Below, piece by piece: positions 1 to 8,000 of a stretch of DNA of 46,407 nt. The notes under the pieces were generated by a model. It had not been told where the DNA came from, did not search any database, and saw only the letters and a program-made list of their open reading frames with translations. Origin of the DNA: Bacteroidaceae bacterium (GTDB taxonomy: Bacteria; Bacteroidota; Bacteroidia; Bacteroidales; Bacteroidaceae); assembly GCA_900770665.1 (NCBI GenBank), contig CAAGKZ010000072.1:1-46407 (forward strand), read 5' to 3'. A program made the position numbers and the translations under genes. Positions within the stretch are counted from its first letter, which is position 1. Every line of letters starts with the position of its first letter.

Positions 1-11
1 AAATTTAGTAG

Positions 12-19
12 TATCTTTG
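12..19 (+). promoter_or_regulatory. Bacteroidetes-type -7 box ahead of tRNA-Lys
   Basis: TATCTTTG matches the Bacteroidetes sigma-ABfr -7 consensus TAnnTTTG exactly. It lies 25 nt before the mature tRNA 5' end. The -33 element would fall outside the window. Confidence 0.6.
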
Positions 20-43
20 CACTCGCTTAACGGCAATTAGGTA

Positions 44-116
44 GACTCGCTAGCTCAGCAGGTAGAGCACATCCCTTTTAAGGATGGGGTCTTGGGTTCG
101 AGCCCCAAGCGAGTCA
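44..116 (+). tRNA. tRNA-Lys (anticodon TTT)
   Basis: A complete cloverleaf of 73 nt can be folded. The acceptor stem is GACTCGC at the 5' end with GCGAGTC at the 3' end, followed by discriminator A116. The anticodon stem CATCC/GGATG encloses the loop CTTTTAA, which puts anticodon TTT at 77-79 (lysine). The T arm reads TTGGG-TTCGAGC-CCCAA. No CCA is encoded (the next bases are CTG), so the CCA end must be added after transcription. It has its own -7 box upstream and a strong hairpin terminator downstream, so it is probably a single-gene transcript. Confidence 0.97.
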
Positions 117-120
117 CTGG

Positions 121-158
121 AAAGAGGAAAGTGCATGCGCTTTCCTCTTTTTGTTTTG
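121..158 (+). terminator. Rho-independent terminator after tRNA-Lys
   Basis: A perfect 11-bp stem (AAAGAGGAAAG at 121-131 with CTTTCCTCTTT at 140-150) has an 8-nt loop and is followed by a T-rich stretch. Confidence 0.85.
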
Positions 159-220
159 TATAAATTGTTGTTTTTTGCCTCCCGGCATTGTTGCCGTGTG
201 GCCTACATGATAAAAAATGA

Positions 221-1048
221 ATGATTACACGCTGTTATCTTGAAATAACGAATATATGTAACCTTGATTGTCTTTTCTGTCCAAAGACGACAAGAGAAAA
301 ACGCAGTCTTTCGCCTGCGGAGTTTGATTTGCTCACCGACAAGTTGCGTGGCAAAATCAAATTCCTGTACTTTCATCTTATGGGTGAGCCTCTGCTTCAC
401 CGTCACTTGCCCGAATTCATTACCATGGCGCGCGAGAAGGGCTTTATCCCCGTACTCACTACCAATGGTACGCTGCTGTCGCGTGCGCAGGCCGTGATGG
501 ATGCGCGGCCTTACAAGATGCAGGTGTCGCTGCATTCGCACGAGGGTAACGCAAAGGAGAATCTTGAACAGTATGTGGGCGAGGTGATGCGTTTTGCAGT
601 TGAGGCGGCGGCAAAAGGTGTGATAATGGTGCTGCGCCTGTGGAATCAGGGCGGTTATGACAAGGAGAATGAGCGTCTGCTGGATATGGTGGCGGAGTAT
701 TTGCCGCGTCCGTGGAAAGAGTGCCAGAACGGTTGGAGAATTGCCGAGAATGTTTTCATTGAGTATGGCCGCATGTTCGAGTGGCCCGAGGGTGAGAAAC
801 CCGAGAATGACGAGGAGGAGGCTTTCTGCTATGCGCTGCGCAACCAGATTGGTGTGCTTGTGGACGGTACGGTGGTGCCTTGCTGTCTTGACAGTGCCGG
901 TGCATTGGCGCTTGGCAATCTGTTTGAACAGAATCTTGAGGACATACTGGCATCGCCCCGTGCAAGGGCTATATATGACGGCTTTACACAGCACAAGGCG
1001 GTTGAGCCGCTATGCCGTCGTTGTGGATATGCAGCGCTGATAAAATAA
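221..1048 (+). CDS. Radical SAM/SPASM domain protein
   Basis: A 275-residue cytoplasmic radical SAM protein. The [4Fe-4S]-SAM motif CNLDCLFC (C13, C17, C20, CX3CX2C) is at the N-terminus. A MGEPL segment (about residues 55-59) matches the GGE region of the SAM-binding barrel. Two further cysteine clusters near the C-terminus (a CC pair around 226 and CRRCGY around 266-271) fit a SPASM-type auxiliary cluster domain. Such proteins modify peptides or act as enzyme maturases, but the substrate cannot be inferred here; no RiPP precursor or sulfatase is adjacent. ATG 221 is used because the ATG at 217 is in another frame. The gene follows the tRNA terminator, and a CGGCA/TGCCG mini-hairpin lies in its leader. 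One base after its stop codon a heptamer array begins. Confidence 0.85.
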   Translation: MITRCYLEITNICNLDCLFCPKTTREKRSLSPAEFDLLTDKLRGKIKFLYFHLMGEPLLHRHLPEFITMAREKGFIPVLTTNGTLLSRAQAVMDARPYKMQVSLHSHEGNAKENLEQYVGEVMRFAVEAAAKGVIMVLRLWNQGGYDKENERLLDMVAEYLPRPWKECQNGWRIAENVFIEYGRMFEWPEGEKPENDEEEAFCYALRNQIGVLVDGTVVPCCLDSAGALALGNLFEQNLEDILASPRARAIYDGFTQHKAVEPLCRRCGYAALIK

Positions 1049-1049
1049 A

Positions 1050-1140
1050 ACTGAAAGGTGAAAGGTGAAAGGTGAAAGGTGAAAGGTGAAAGGTGAAAAC
1101 GGAAAGGTGAAAACTGAAAGGTGAAAACGGAAAACTGAAA
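1050..1140 (+). repeat. 3'-end heptamer array, 13 units
   Basis: Thirteen contiguous 7-nt units start one base after the TAA of the radical SAM gene, in the sense of that gene: one ACTGAAA, six GGTGAAA, then a mix of ACGGAAA, GGTGAAA and ACTGAAA. A partial unit follows at 1141. Because 7 is not a multiple of 3, three GGTGAAA units place a TGA in every forward reading frame. Confidence 0.95.
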
Positions 1141-1242
1141 GGTGAGCTGCGCAGCTTTAACCGCACTTTGTGCGCTTGAACCTCGGCTGCACTCGCTGTG
1201 AAACACTAAAACAAGTTTTGCGTTTCGCTCGCTTACACAAGC
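1141..1242 (-). repeat. Composite hairpin repeat module (copy in LytTR 3' region)
   Basis: Read on the minus strand this follows the LytTR heptamer array. It contains a CTTGTGTAAGCGAG-type box (near 1240) and a GTTCAAG-CGCAC-AAA-GTGCG-GTTAAA hairpin (stem 1062+100: 1162-1166 with 1170-1174). The same order of parts recurs downstream of the anSME gene and near the right end of the window. Confidence 0.7.
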
Positions 1243-1305
1243 TTTCCCCTTTCCGTTCTCCGTTCTCCGTTTTCCGTTTTCCGTTTTCCGTTTTCCGCTT
1301 TCACC
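1243..1305 (-). repeat. 3'-end heptamer array, 9 units
   Basis: Read on the minus strand, nine 7-nt units begin one base after the TAA of the LytTR gene: GGTGAAA, GCGGAAA, three ACGGAAA, two ACGGAGA, ACGGAAA, GGGGAAA. Orientation and the 1-nt offset from the stop match the array of the convergent radical SAM gene. Confidence 0.95.
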
Positions 1306-1306
1306 T

Positions 1307-2107
1307 TTATAAGAGTCTCGTTATCGCATCTTGGTATTTGCGTGAGATTGGGATGCTTTCGTAATTTTCCTGTTTAAGTTCGGCCACAATCACCCCGGTA
1401 CTGTCTCTGTGGACAATCTTTATGTATGCAGGGTTTATGAAGTATGACCTGTGGCAACGTACAAGACCACGCTTGGCGAGCGTCTCCTCAAGTGCTTTCA
1501 TGGATGAACGCAGAATGAATTTCTTTGTTCTGCTCTGGTCCTGATAATGTATCTGCACGTAGTTGTCTTCCGATTTTATGAACATGACTGCCTCCGGCGC
1601 AATGACAAGGCGTAGTTTCTTGTACTCATCATAGAAGCGTATCAGGGAGTTTTCGTCGCCGTATGTCTTTTCTTCGTTGTTCTTTGCATGTAACTCGTAT
1701 CCGAGCCACAGAATGCTATAGGGGTATATGGCTGTTGTTGTTATCAGCAGTATTGTTGTACCTGCAATCTCAAAATAGGAGACGGGGTCTTCGAGCATCA
1801 ACGTTATATAGAGGGATGAGAAGAGTGCTGCAATGACCATCTCGGCAAAGCACCATAATGTGTATATGGTGCGCGAAATGCTCTTGTATCGGCCAATGAG
1901 GTAGAGCCAGCCCCTTGTGATGGAGATTGATACAAGAGTGATGCAGAATATTATGCTTGTGTTGAAGGCGAAGGTGGCGTGTGGCATGTCAAGCAACTCG
2001 TGAATACCGAGCGGCTTGTAGAATGTTATGAATATAAGAATGAATATTGGTATAACCAATGAGTGGATGATGGTGCAAACACCGCTTAGCATGAGGTTGT
2101 TTTTCAT
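1307..2107 (-). CDS. Membrane-bound LytTR-domain transcriptional regulator
   Basis: A regulator of 266 residues. The N-terminal half holds about four hydrophobic membrane segments. The C-terminal ~100 residues form a LytTR DNA-binding domain (motifs FIKSEDNYVQIHY, KFILRSSMKALEE, RCHRSYFIN). No histidine kinase or receiver domain is visible, so the membrane part probably senses directly or together with another protein. The reading frame could be extended upstream to a TTG at 2146. The ATG at 2107 is preferred because a perfect -7 box at 2134-2141 would place the transcription start between the two. No partner kinase is adjacent and the target genes are unknown. The gene is convergent with the radical SAM gene, and the two are separated only by heptamer arrays and a hairpin module. 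Confidence 0.85.
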   Translation of the reverse strand: MKNNLMLSGVCTIIHSLVIPIFILIFITFYKPLGIHELLDMPHATFAFNTSIIFCITLVSISITRGWLYLIGRYKSISRTIYTLWCFAEMVIAALFSSLYITLMLEDPVSYFEIAGTTILLITTTAIYPYSILWLGYELHAKNNEEKTYGDENSLIRFYDEYKKLRLVIAPEAVMFIKSEDNYVQIHYQDQSRTKKFILRSSMKALEETLAKRGLVRCHRSYFINPAYIKIVHRDSTGVIVAELKQENYESIPISRKYQDAITRLL

Positions 2108-2133
2108 GGTTTTTAGTACCTTTTTTATTGGGA

Positions 2134-2141
2134 CAAAGATA
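2134..2141 (-). promoter_or_regulatory. -7 box for LytTR gene
   Basis: Minus-strand TATCTTTG, an exact TAnnTTTG match, lies 27 nt before the chosen ATG. No clear -33 TTTG was found at the expected distance. Confidence 0.5.
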
Positions 2142-2254
2142 AGCAAATATTGTTAAACTTCCCTATAAATGCAAGATTAATCCCTAAATGCGCTATTTTT
2201 ATCCCAAAACACTCGTACCTGTAACAAAAATTATAGTTCGTGCTTTTGCTGTTG

Positions 2255-2262
2255 TAATTTTG
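2255..2262 (+). promoter_or_regulatory. -7 box for SGNH hydrolase gene
   Basis: TAATTTTG is an exact TAnnTTTG match, 26 nt before ATG 2289. This makes the 2108-2288 interval a divergent promoter region with the LytTR gene. Confidence 0.5.
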
Positions 2263-2288
2263 CGTCGAAAATAAAAACACAGCAAATA

Positions 2289-2990
2289 ATGGAGAAGAGA
2301 AGGATGGTGGCACTTGGCGATTCGTTGACTCGTGGCGTGGTGCTTAATGAAGAAAAGAGAAGGTATTCAATATTGGATAGCAGTTTTATTGATATTATAG
2401 GTGAGACTCTTGGATTTTGTATAACAAATTATGGCAAGTTCGGCTGTACCATTGATTTTGGTGAGCAGGTTATTGACCGGCATTCCGACGAGATTTCGGT
2501 CTCGGATTATACATTGCTTGAGTTCGGCGGCAACGATTGTGATTTCAACTGGGGGAAGATTGCAGACTCTCCTGCCGATGAGCATTTGCCAAAGACAATC
2601 CTTGACTCGTTCAAGGAGAAATTCAGCAAACTGATTGAGAGGGTGCGTGCATTGGGCTCAAAGCCGGTTATAATATCCTTGCCTCCGATAGACTCGGAGT
2701 ATTACTTCTCTTTTCTAAGCCGTTTCATGAACGGCGAGCAAAGGAATAACGTGTTCAACTGGCTCGGTGGTGATATCAATGTGATAAGCCGTTGGCACGA
2801 AATGTACAATAGGGCGTTGTTCGAGATTTCTAGGTTGATGCATGCGCCAATCATTGACATAACAACTCCTTTTGACAAGTATCAGGGGGCGATGAGGAGG
2901 CTTTATTGCTCGGATGGCATTCACCCGAATGCCGAGGGACACAGGCTTATTGCTGCCTCGATAGCCGGAAACAGTCAAATTTTAGCCTGA
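2289..2990 (+). CDS. SGNH/GDSL-family hydrolase
   Basis: A 233-residue esterase/lipase-type protein without a signal peptide, so probably cytoplasmic. Block I is ALGDSLTRG with nucleophile S12. The block III equivalent is FGGNDCDF. Block V is SDGIHPNAEGH, giving the catalytic Asp and His. These cover the SGNH catalytic set. The substrate is unknown; relatives act on acyl esters of lipids or sugars. It is divergent from the LytTR regulator and shares its upstream region. The acyl-CoA synthetase that follows has its own -7 box, so a lipid-related link between the two is only suggestive. Confidence 0.85.
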   Translation: MEKRRMVALGDSLTRGVVLNEEKRRYSILDSSFIDIIGETLGFCITNYGKFGCTIDFGEQVIDRHSDEISVSDYTLLEFGGNDCDFNWGKIADSPADEHLPKTILDSFKEKFSKLIERVRALGSKPVIISLPPIDSEYYFSFLSRFMNGEQRNNVFNWLGGDINVISRWHEMYNRALFEISRLMHAPIIDITTPFDKYQGAMRRLYCSDGIHPNAEGHRLIAASIAGNSQILA

Positions 2991-3027
2991 AAGGCAAAAA
3001 AAATGTCTGCAACGGCGGTTCTTGCTT

Positions 3028-3035
3028 TATTTTTG
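3028..3035 (+). promoter_or_regulatory. -7 box for acyl-CoA synthetase gene
   Basis: TATTTTTG is an exact TAnnTTTG match, 40 nt before ATG 3076, in an AT-rich intergenic stretch. Confidence 0.45.
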
Positions 3036-3075
3036 TTTATTTTAGTATTTTAAAAGTAAAATATATTTCAGTTTT

Positions 3076-4755
3076 ATGAATCAGATTTATCGTAGATTGA
3101 AGAAGATGCGTGAAAAGTATATCGATACTTTGGCTAAGCTGTATGAATATGCAACTGCTGTGTACTCGAAAAAGATATATACGCAGTGGTATGATACAAA
3201 AGAGGGCTCTTACACTTATTCAACATTCAAGAGTGAGTGTGATGCTCTTTCAAAGGTGCTTACACAGTATGGCATTGGTGCCGGCGACAAGGTGGCAATA
3301 CTTTCGACAAACATGCCTAACTGGTCTGTGGCTTTCTTTGCGACAGTAGTGTTTGGACGCATATCAATTCCTATTTTGCCTGACAGTTCCGAGAATGAGG
3401 TTACAAACATAATAAACCACTCCGAGAGCAAGGTGCTGTTCGTGGCAAAGAAGATGATTGGTAAGGTTTCAAAGGATGTTATGGACAAGATGACGCTTGT
3501 CATTGAACTTGATACTCTGGAGATAATAAAGGCCGATGAGGAGAAGTTTACATGTGACGGACGCACGTCAGTCCCCACACCCGAGGAGATTGCTACAATA
3601 ATCTATACATCTGGAACAACGGGTAGTGCCAAAGGTGTCGTGTTGAGTCATCGTAACCTTGCATCGAATGTCATTACTTGTTATCACTCGTGCAAGAGGG
3701 GTGAGAAGGACCGTTGGTTGTCGATATTGCCAATGGCGCATACGCTTGAGTTGACGCTGGGTATGCTCTATCCTATGTACACAGGTTCTACTGTCTACTA
3801 TCTGCCAAAACCGCCTGCAGCACCGTTGTTGCTTAAGGCTATGAAGATGGTGAAGCCAACCACAATGCTCACTGTGCCGATGATTATTGAAAAGGTATAT
3901 AAAGGCAGTGTGTTGCCTACAATAAAGAAGAGCCGCACGCTCACATGGATGAACAAGCATGCCTATGGGCTTATGTGCCGCATAATAGGTATGAAACTGA
4001 AAAAGACCTTTGGCGGATGCATAAGTTTCTATGGCATTGGCGGTGCAAAACTTGACCCTGAGGTTGAAAAGTTCCTGTTGAAGGCACGTTTCCCTTACGC
4101 AATTGGCTATGGATTGACAGAGACGTCACCGTTGCTGGGATATGCCATGAAGGGATGGAGAGCAGTCGGCTCGTTCGGTTATCCTGTGTATAATGTAAAA
4201 CTGAAGCTGCATAATGTTGACCCAGAGACCGGCGAGGGCGAGATTGTGGCAAAGGGTCCAAATGTGATGCTTGGATACTACAAGGATCCTGTGCGTACAA
4301 GGAGTGTGTTCACCGAGGATGGTTGGTTCCGCACAAGCGACATTGCCGTGCAGGACGAGAAGGGGCGTTTCTACATCAAGGGACGTAACAGCAATATGAT
4401 TCTTGGCCCATCGGGCGAGAATATATATCCCGAGGAGATAGAGAATGTGCTGAACAATGTAGAAGGCGTGAATGAGTCTATTGTTGTGGAGCGAAATGGC
4501 CGATTGGTGGCACTTGTGGCTCCGGCAGAGGATTTCATCCAGTGGGACAAGGAGAGTGAGGATAAGTTCTATGAGAAGCTCGACCATTGGAAGGCGAAGA
4601 TTCTTAGTGTAACGAATAAGAATGTGAACAAGTCGTCCCAGGTCAGTTCGGTAGAGGTTATGAAAGAACCTTTTGAAAAGACTGCCACACAGAAAATCAG
4701 ACGTTTCAAATATAAGGATTCTGCTCCGACGGTTGAAGAGGAGAAAAAGAAATAA
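3076..4755 (+). CDS. Long-chain fatty-acid-CoA ligase (AMP-forming)
   Basis: A 559-residue member of the adenylate-forming (ANL) family. It would activate a fatty acid with ATP to acyl-AMP and then acyl-CoA. The P-loop-like motif YTSGTTGSAKG begins at Y177. YGLTETSP follows in the middle, and the hinge and C-terminal core motifs GWFRTSDIA and KGRNSNMILGPSGENIYPEEIE-type are present. Length is normal for the FadD-like group. No membrane segment is evident. The start at 3076 is the first ATG after the -7 box; an in-frame ATG at codon 11 is an alternative. A lysine-rich tail ends the protein. Exact chain-length preference cannot be read from the sequence. Confidence 0.9.
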   Translation: MNQIYRRLKKMREKYIDTLAKLYEYATAVYSKKIYTQWYDTKEGSYTYSTFKSECDALSKVLTQYGIGAGDKVAILSTNMPNWSVAFFATVVFGRISIPILPDSSENEVTNIINHSESKVLFVAKKMIGKVSKDVMDKMTLVIELDTLEIIKADEEKFTCDGRTSVPTPEEIATIIYTSGTTGSAKGVVLSHRNLASNVITCYHSCKRGEKDRWLSILPMAHTLELTLGMLYPMYTGSTVYYLPKPPAAPLLLKAMKMVKPTTMLTVPMIIEKVYKGSVLPTIKKSRTLTWMNKHAYGLMCRIIGMKLKKTFGGCISFYGIGGAKLDPEVEKFLLKARFPYAIGYGLTETSPLLGYAMKGWRAVGSFGYPVYNVKLKLHNVDPETGEGEIVAKGPNVMLGYYKDPVRTRSVFTEDGWFRTSDIAVQDEKGRFYIKGRNSNMILGPSGENIYPEEIENVLNNVEGVNESIVVERNGRLVALVAPAEDFIQWDKESEDKFYEKLDHWKAKILSVTNKNVNKSSQVSSVEVMKEPFEKTATQKIRRFKYKDSAPTVEEEKKK

Positions 4756-4809
4756 AAAACGTTCCTGTTAAACAAAACTGTTTCTTATGGTGTTTTGGAT
4801 ATAACAAGT

Positions 4810-4850
4810 CACCTGCGGCATTTCGAGCAAGTGCTGCAGGTGTTTCTTTT
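4810..4850 (+). terminator. Terminator after acyl-CoA synthetase
   Basis: A 10-bp stem with one G-U pair (CACCTGCGGC at 4810-4819 with GCTGCAGGTG at 4833-4842) is followed by TTTCTTTTGTGTTTT. Confidence 0.75.
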
Positions 4851-4892
4851 GTGTTTTACAAGCATTTATAAACCCTTTTAATCAGATTTGTT

Positions 4893-5045
4893 ATGAGAAG
4901 ACGCTATTGTTCACCTGCAGCCGAGAGTATTTGTATTGAGACTTCTATAATAGCAGCATCGGCGCCTGCAGCAAGAATGGATATGAACCACCACGCAGGG
5001 GAAACCGATACCGAGAGAGGCTCATGGGGGAGCATCTGGGAGTAA
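4893..5045 (+). CDS. Microprotein with Y-x-x-P N-terminus and W-x-x-I-W C-terminus
   Basis: A 50-residue ORF (MRRRYCSPAAESICIET... ending GSWGSIWE). It lies between two strong terminators, so it is isolated from its neighbours. The N-terminal pattern basic-basic-basic-Tyr-x-x-Pro-x-x-Glu followed by alternating Ile, and the Trp-Gly-Ser-Ile-Trp end, match the 58-residue ORF at 45795-45971 in layout although the middles differ. Similar tiny ORFs are common in Prevotella-like genomes as uncharacterised proteins; that is recollection, not a search. No function is proposed. The shared ends across about 41 kb argue that it is a real gene rather than a chance ORF. Confidence 0.6.
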   Translation: MRRRYCSPAAESICIETSIIAASAPAARMDMNHHAGETDTERGSWGSIWE

Positions 5046-5047
5046 AA

Positions 5048-5080
5048 AAATCAGGTGCGCCCATCGGGCGCACCTGATTT
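5048..5080. terminator. Bidirectional terminator between microprotein and GH2 gene
   Basis: A perfect 15-bp stem (5048-5062 with 5066-5080) has a 3-nt loop, with A and T tracts on both sides. It can end both the plus-strand microprotein transcript and the minus-strand beta-galactosidase transcript. Confidence 0.9.
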
Positions 5081-5099
5081 GTGTGTATCAAGAATACTT

Positions 5100-8000
5100 T
5101 TACTTTTTAACAGGAGATATGCGGAGCTTGTAGCTCATCTCTTCTGCCGGTACACAGTATTCGGGGAGTGTATTCACATCTTGTCCGCATGATGCATTAC
5201 CGATACCGCGCATCCAAGCATCGAGGTGGAGTACTGTGTATGGACGTGCCTCCATCTCCCAGTAGTGCTGTGCATTCATGAGGTCGGCGTCGGTGTAGGG
5301 GAGTGCCGAGAAGCTTACATTGCCCTCTGTCTCAATCTTTACACCCTGGCCATTGTTGTCGGTGAGCACGAGCTCGCGCAAGCCCTCGCGGCTGCCGCTG
5401 CTCTGTGGCTTAACGTAGCTGCTTGCCATCTCGCCAGTTGTCTTTGATGTGTAGCGGCCTACAACAACGCCGTCCTTGCGGTCAACGGTGTTCTCCCATG
5501 GACCGTATGCGTAGTATGCTACATTACTCAATGAGTTGTCGATGTTGCATACAAGACCCGCGCGGCGCAGGTTGCCGTTCTTTGGCACGAACTTGGCATC
5601 AACGTCAACAATACCCTGTGGGTAGATGGTGTAGTTGATTTCTGTGTCGCAGATTGAACCCTTGCGTACAGTCTTTACAACGGTGTTGCCATTCTCCTCA
5701 ACAACGGTTATCTCTCCGTTTGCATCCAAACCGTTGGCGGTGTTGCCGAAACGGTCGTTCTCAATCCAACGGTGGTTGTCGTAGATGAATCCCTGACCTT
5801 CGGCAATGATGTTCTTGCCACCGAATGCGAGTGCTGTTAGCTGTGCAGTCTCGGCATCGAATGTCAACTGTACATTCTCATTGCCAATCACTGTCTCGTG
5901 GAGTGATGATGTGGCTGCAAGAGGTGCACCCTTTGACTCGATTGCTGCAAGAGGAGCACGCTCGGCAAGTGTGAACTGTGCCAATGCTACCTCGTGGCCT
6001 GCAGGTGCGTATGTCTGTGCCTTGCGGTGTACAACGTGGATGTTGATGAGCAACTCGTCGCCCTTCTTGATGGCCTTGTTGATGTTTGCCTTCTTCACAG
6101 TGAGCCATACCTTGCCGGTCTGTCCCTTCTCTGTGTATGGGATTGGTGATTTGCCTGTGTATACGATATTGCCGTTCTTTACAATGTCATAGATTACCTC
6201 GAACTCGTTGAGGTTGGTAAAGTTGTACTTGTTCTTGAGTGCGATGGTAACGATACCGCCGTCAAACTCGGTGTTCACCTCGGGCATTGTGATGTCAATG
6301 AACTGGTGAGCTGCTTTCACTTCCTTGAGCTTGGCGCTCTCCTCGCGTGTCGGTGGAACAATACCGTTTGAGCAGAAGTTGTCCTGGTGTGGGCCCGGAT
6401 AGTCATAGCCTGTGTGTATGCGGTATACACCCTCCTTCATCTCCTGTGGGTCGTAGATAGCCTGGTCAACCCAGTCCCAGATACAACCGCCGATGCAAGA
6501 GTTGGATGCTTCAATCTTCTGCCAGTACTCCTTGAGATTACCGATAGCGTTACCCATTGCGTGTGCATATTCACAGATGAACATTGGCTTGTCGAGGCCA
6601 TTGGTGTATTTGTCCATCCATGCCATGCCGGGATACATCTTTGAGTAGAAGTCGCTGAAACGTCCGCCACCGTAGTCGCCGCTTGAACGTGTTCCCTCGT
6701 AGTGTACAGGACGGCTGTCAAGGCGTTTTGCCTCGTCGTAGCATGGGCCGAAGTTGCTGCCGTTGCCGGCCTCGTTACCCAAACTCCACATTACAACGCT
6801 TGCGTGGTTGCGGTCGCGCAATACCATACGGTTGATGCGGTCTACGAATGCAGGAATCCATGATTTGCGGTCCGAGATGCTCTGGTTGGCGTGGTCCTCC
6901 AAGTCGGCCTCGTCGCAGCAGTAGAGACCATAGTAGTCGAACATTGCATACATCTTGGCTGCATTGGGGTAGTGGCTTGTACGGATGGTGTTGATGTTGT
7001 TCTGCTTCATGAGGATAACGTCCTGCAACATTGACTCTGTTGTAACGGCACGGCCGTAAACAGGGTGAGTGTCGTGACGGTTAACGCCCTTGAAGAATAC
7101 TCTCTCGCCGTTGATGTACACGAGTGAGTTCTTGATGACGATGTCGCGGAAACCATATTTTGTTGAGAATGCCATCTCCTCGTTCTCATCCTCATCGTAC
7201 TGTACGATGCGTACGGTGTAGAGGTTTGGCTTCTCGGCGCTCCACAACTTGAGGTTGAATACCTCGAGCTTGATTTCGCCGCTTGGTGATGCAATCTTTG
7301 CAGATGTGTTCACAACTGTTGACTCCTCGGCAGCCAATTCGCCATCGGGGGTGTATACCTGTGCCTTGATGGTCTTGAGACCTGGGACAAAGTCGCGGTT
7401 GTCAATCTCGAACTTGATGCTCATCTCGGCGCTGAAGTAGTCTGATGAAATCTTGCTTGTGATGTAGTGGTCGCGGACTGCTGCCTTAGGCACGTTGTAG
7501 AGATATACATCGCGGAAGATACCGCTCATGCGGAACATGTCCTGGCACTCGAGGTATGAACCGTCGCTCCAACGGAATACCTGGACTGCAAGCTTGTTCT
7601 CGCCCTTCTGCAGGTAGTTTGTGATGTCGAATTCTGCAACGTTGTTGGCACCCTGGGTGTAACCTACGTACTCACCGTTGAGCCATACGAATGCAGCTGA
7701 GTAGATACCGCCAAAGTGGATGAATGTGCGGCGGCCGTCCCAATCCTCAGGAACCTCGAATGTGCGTATGTATGAACCTACGGGGTTGATACCGTAGTTG
7801 CTGCCGTTGTCATTGTAACCGGGGCGTGCCTTGATGTAAGGAGGTGTGTTTGCGTGTGGATACTCAACGTTGTTGTAGATTGGTTTGTCATATCCAAGCA
7901 TCTCCCAGTTCGATGGAACAGGAATCTCGTCCCATGCGCTTGCGTCAAAACCGGCCTCGAAGAAATCGAGTGGACGCAACTCGGGCTCGCTTACAAGGTT

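Noticed and set aside
1050..1140. Possible CRISPR array
   Set aside because: Units are 7 nt, contiguous and without spacers; no cas genes are present.
829..1206. Minus-strand ORF with a repeated SPFTFHL-like peptide
   Set aside because: It is the antisense translation of the heptamer array and of the radical SAM gene. The 7-residue period simply reflects 7-nt repeats read in frame every 21 nt.
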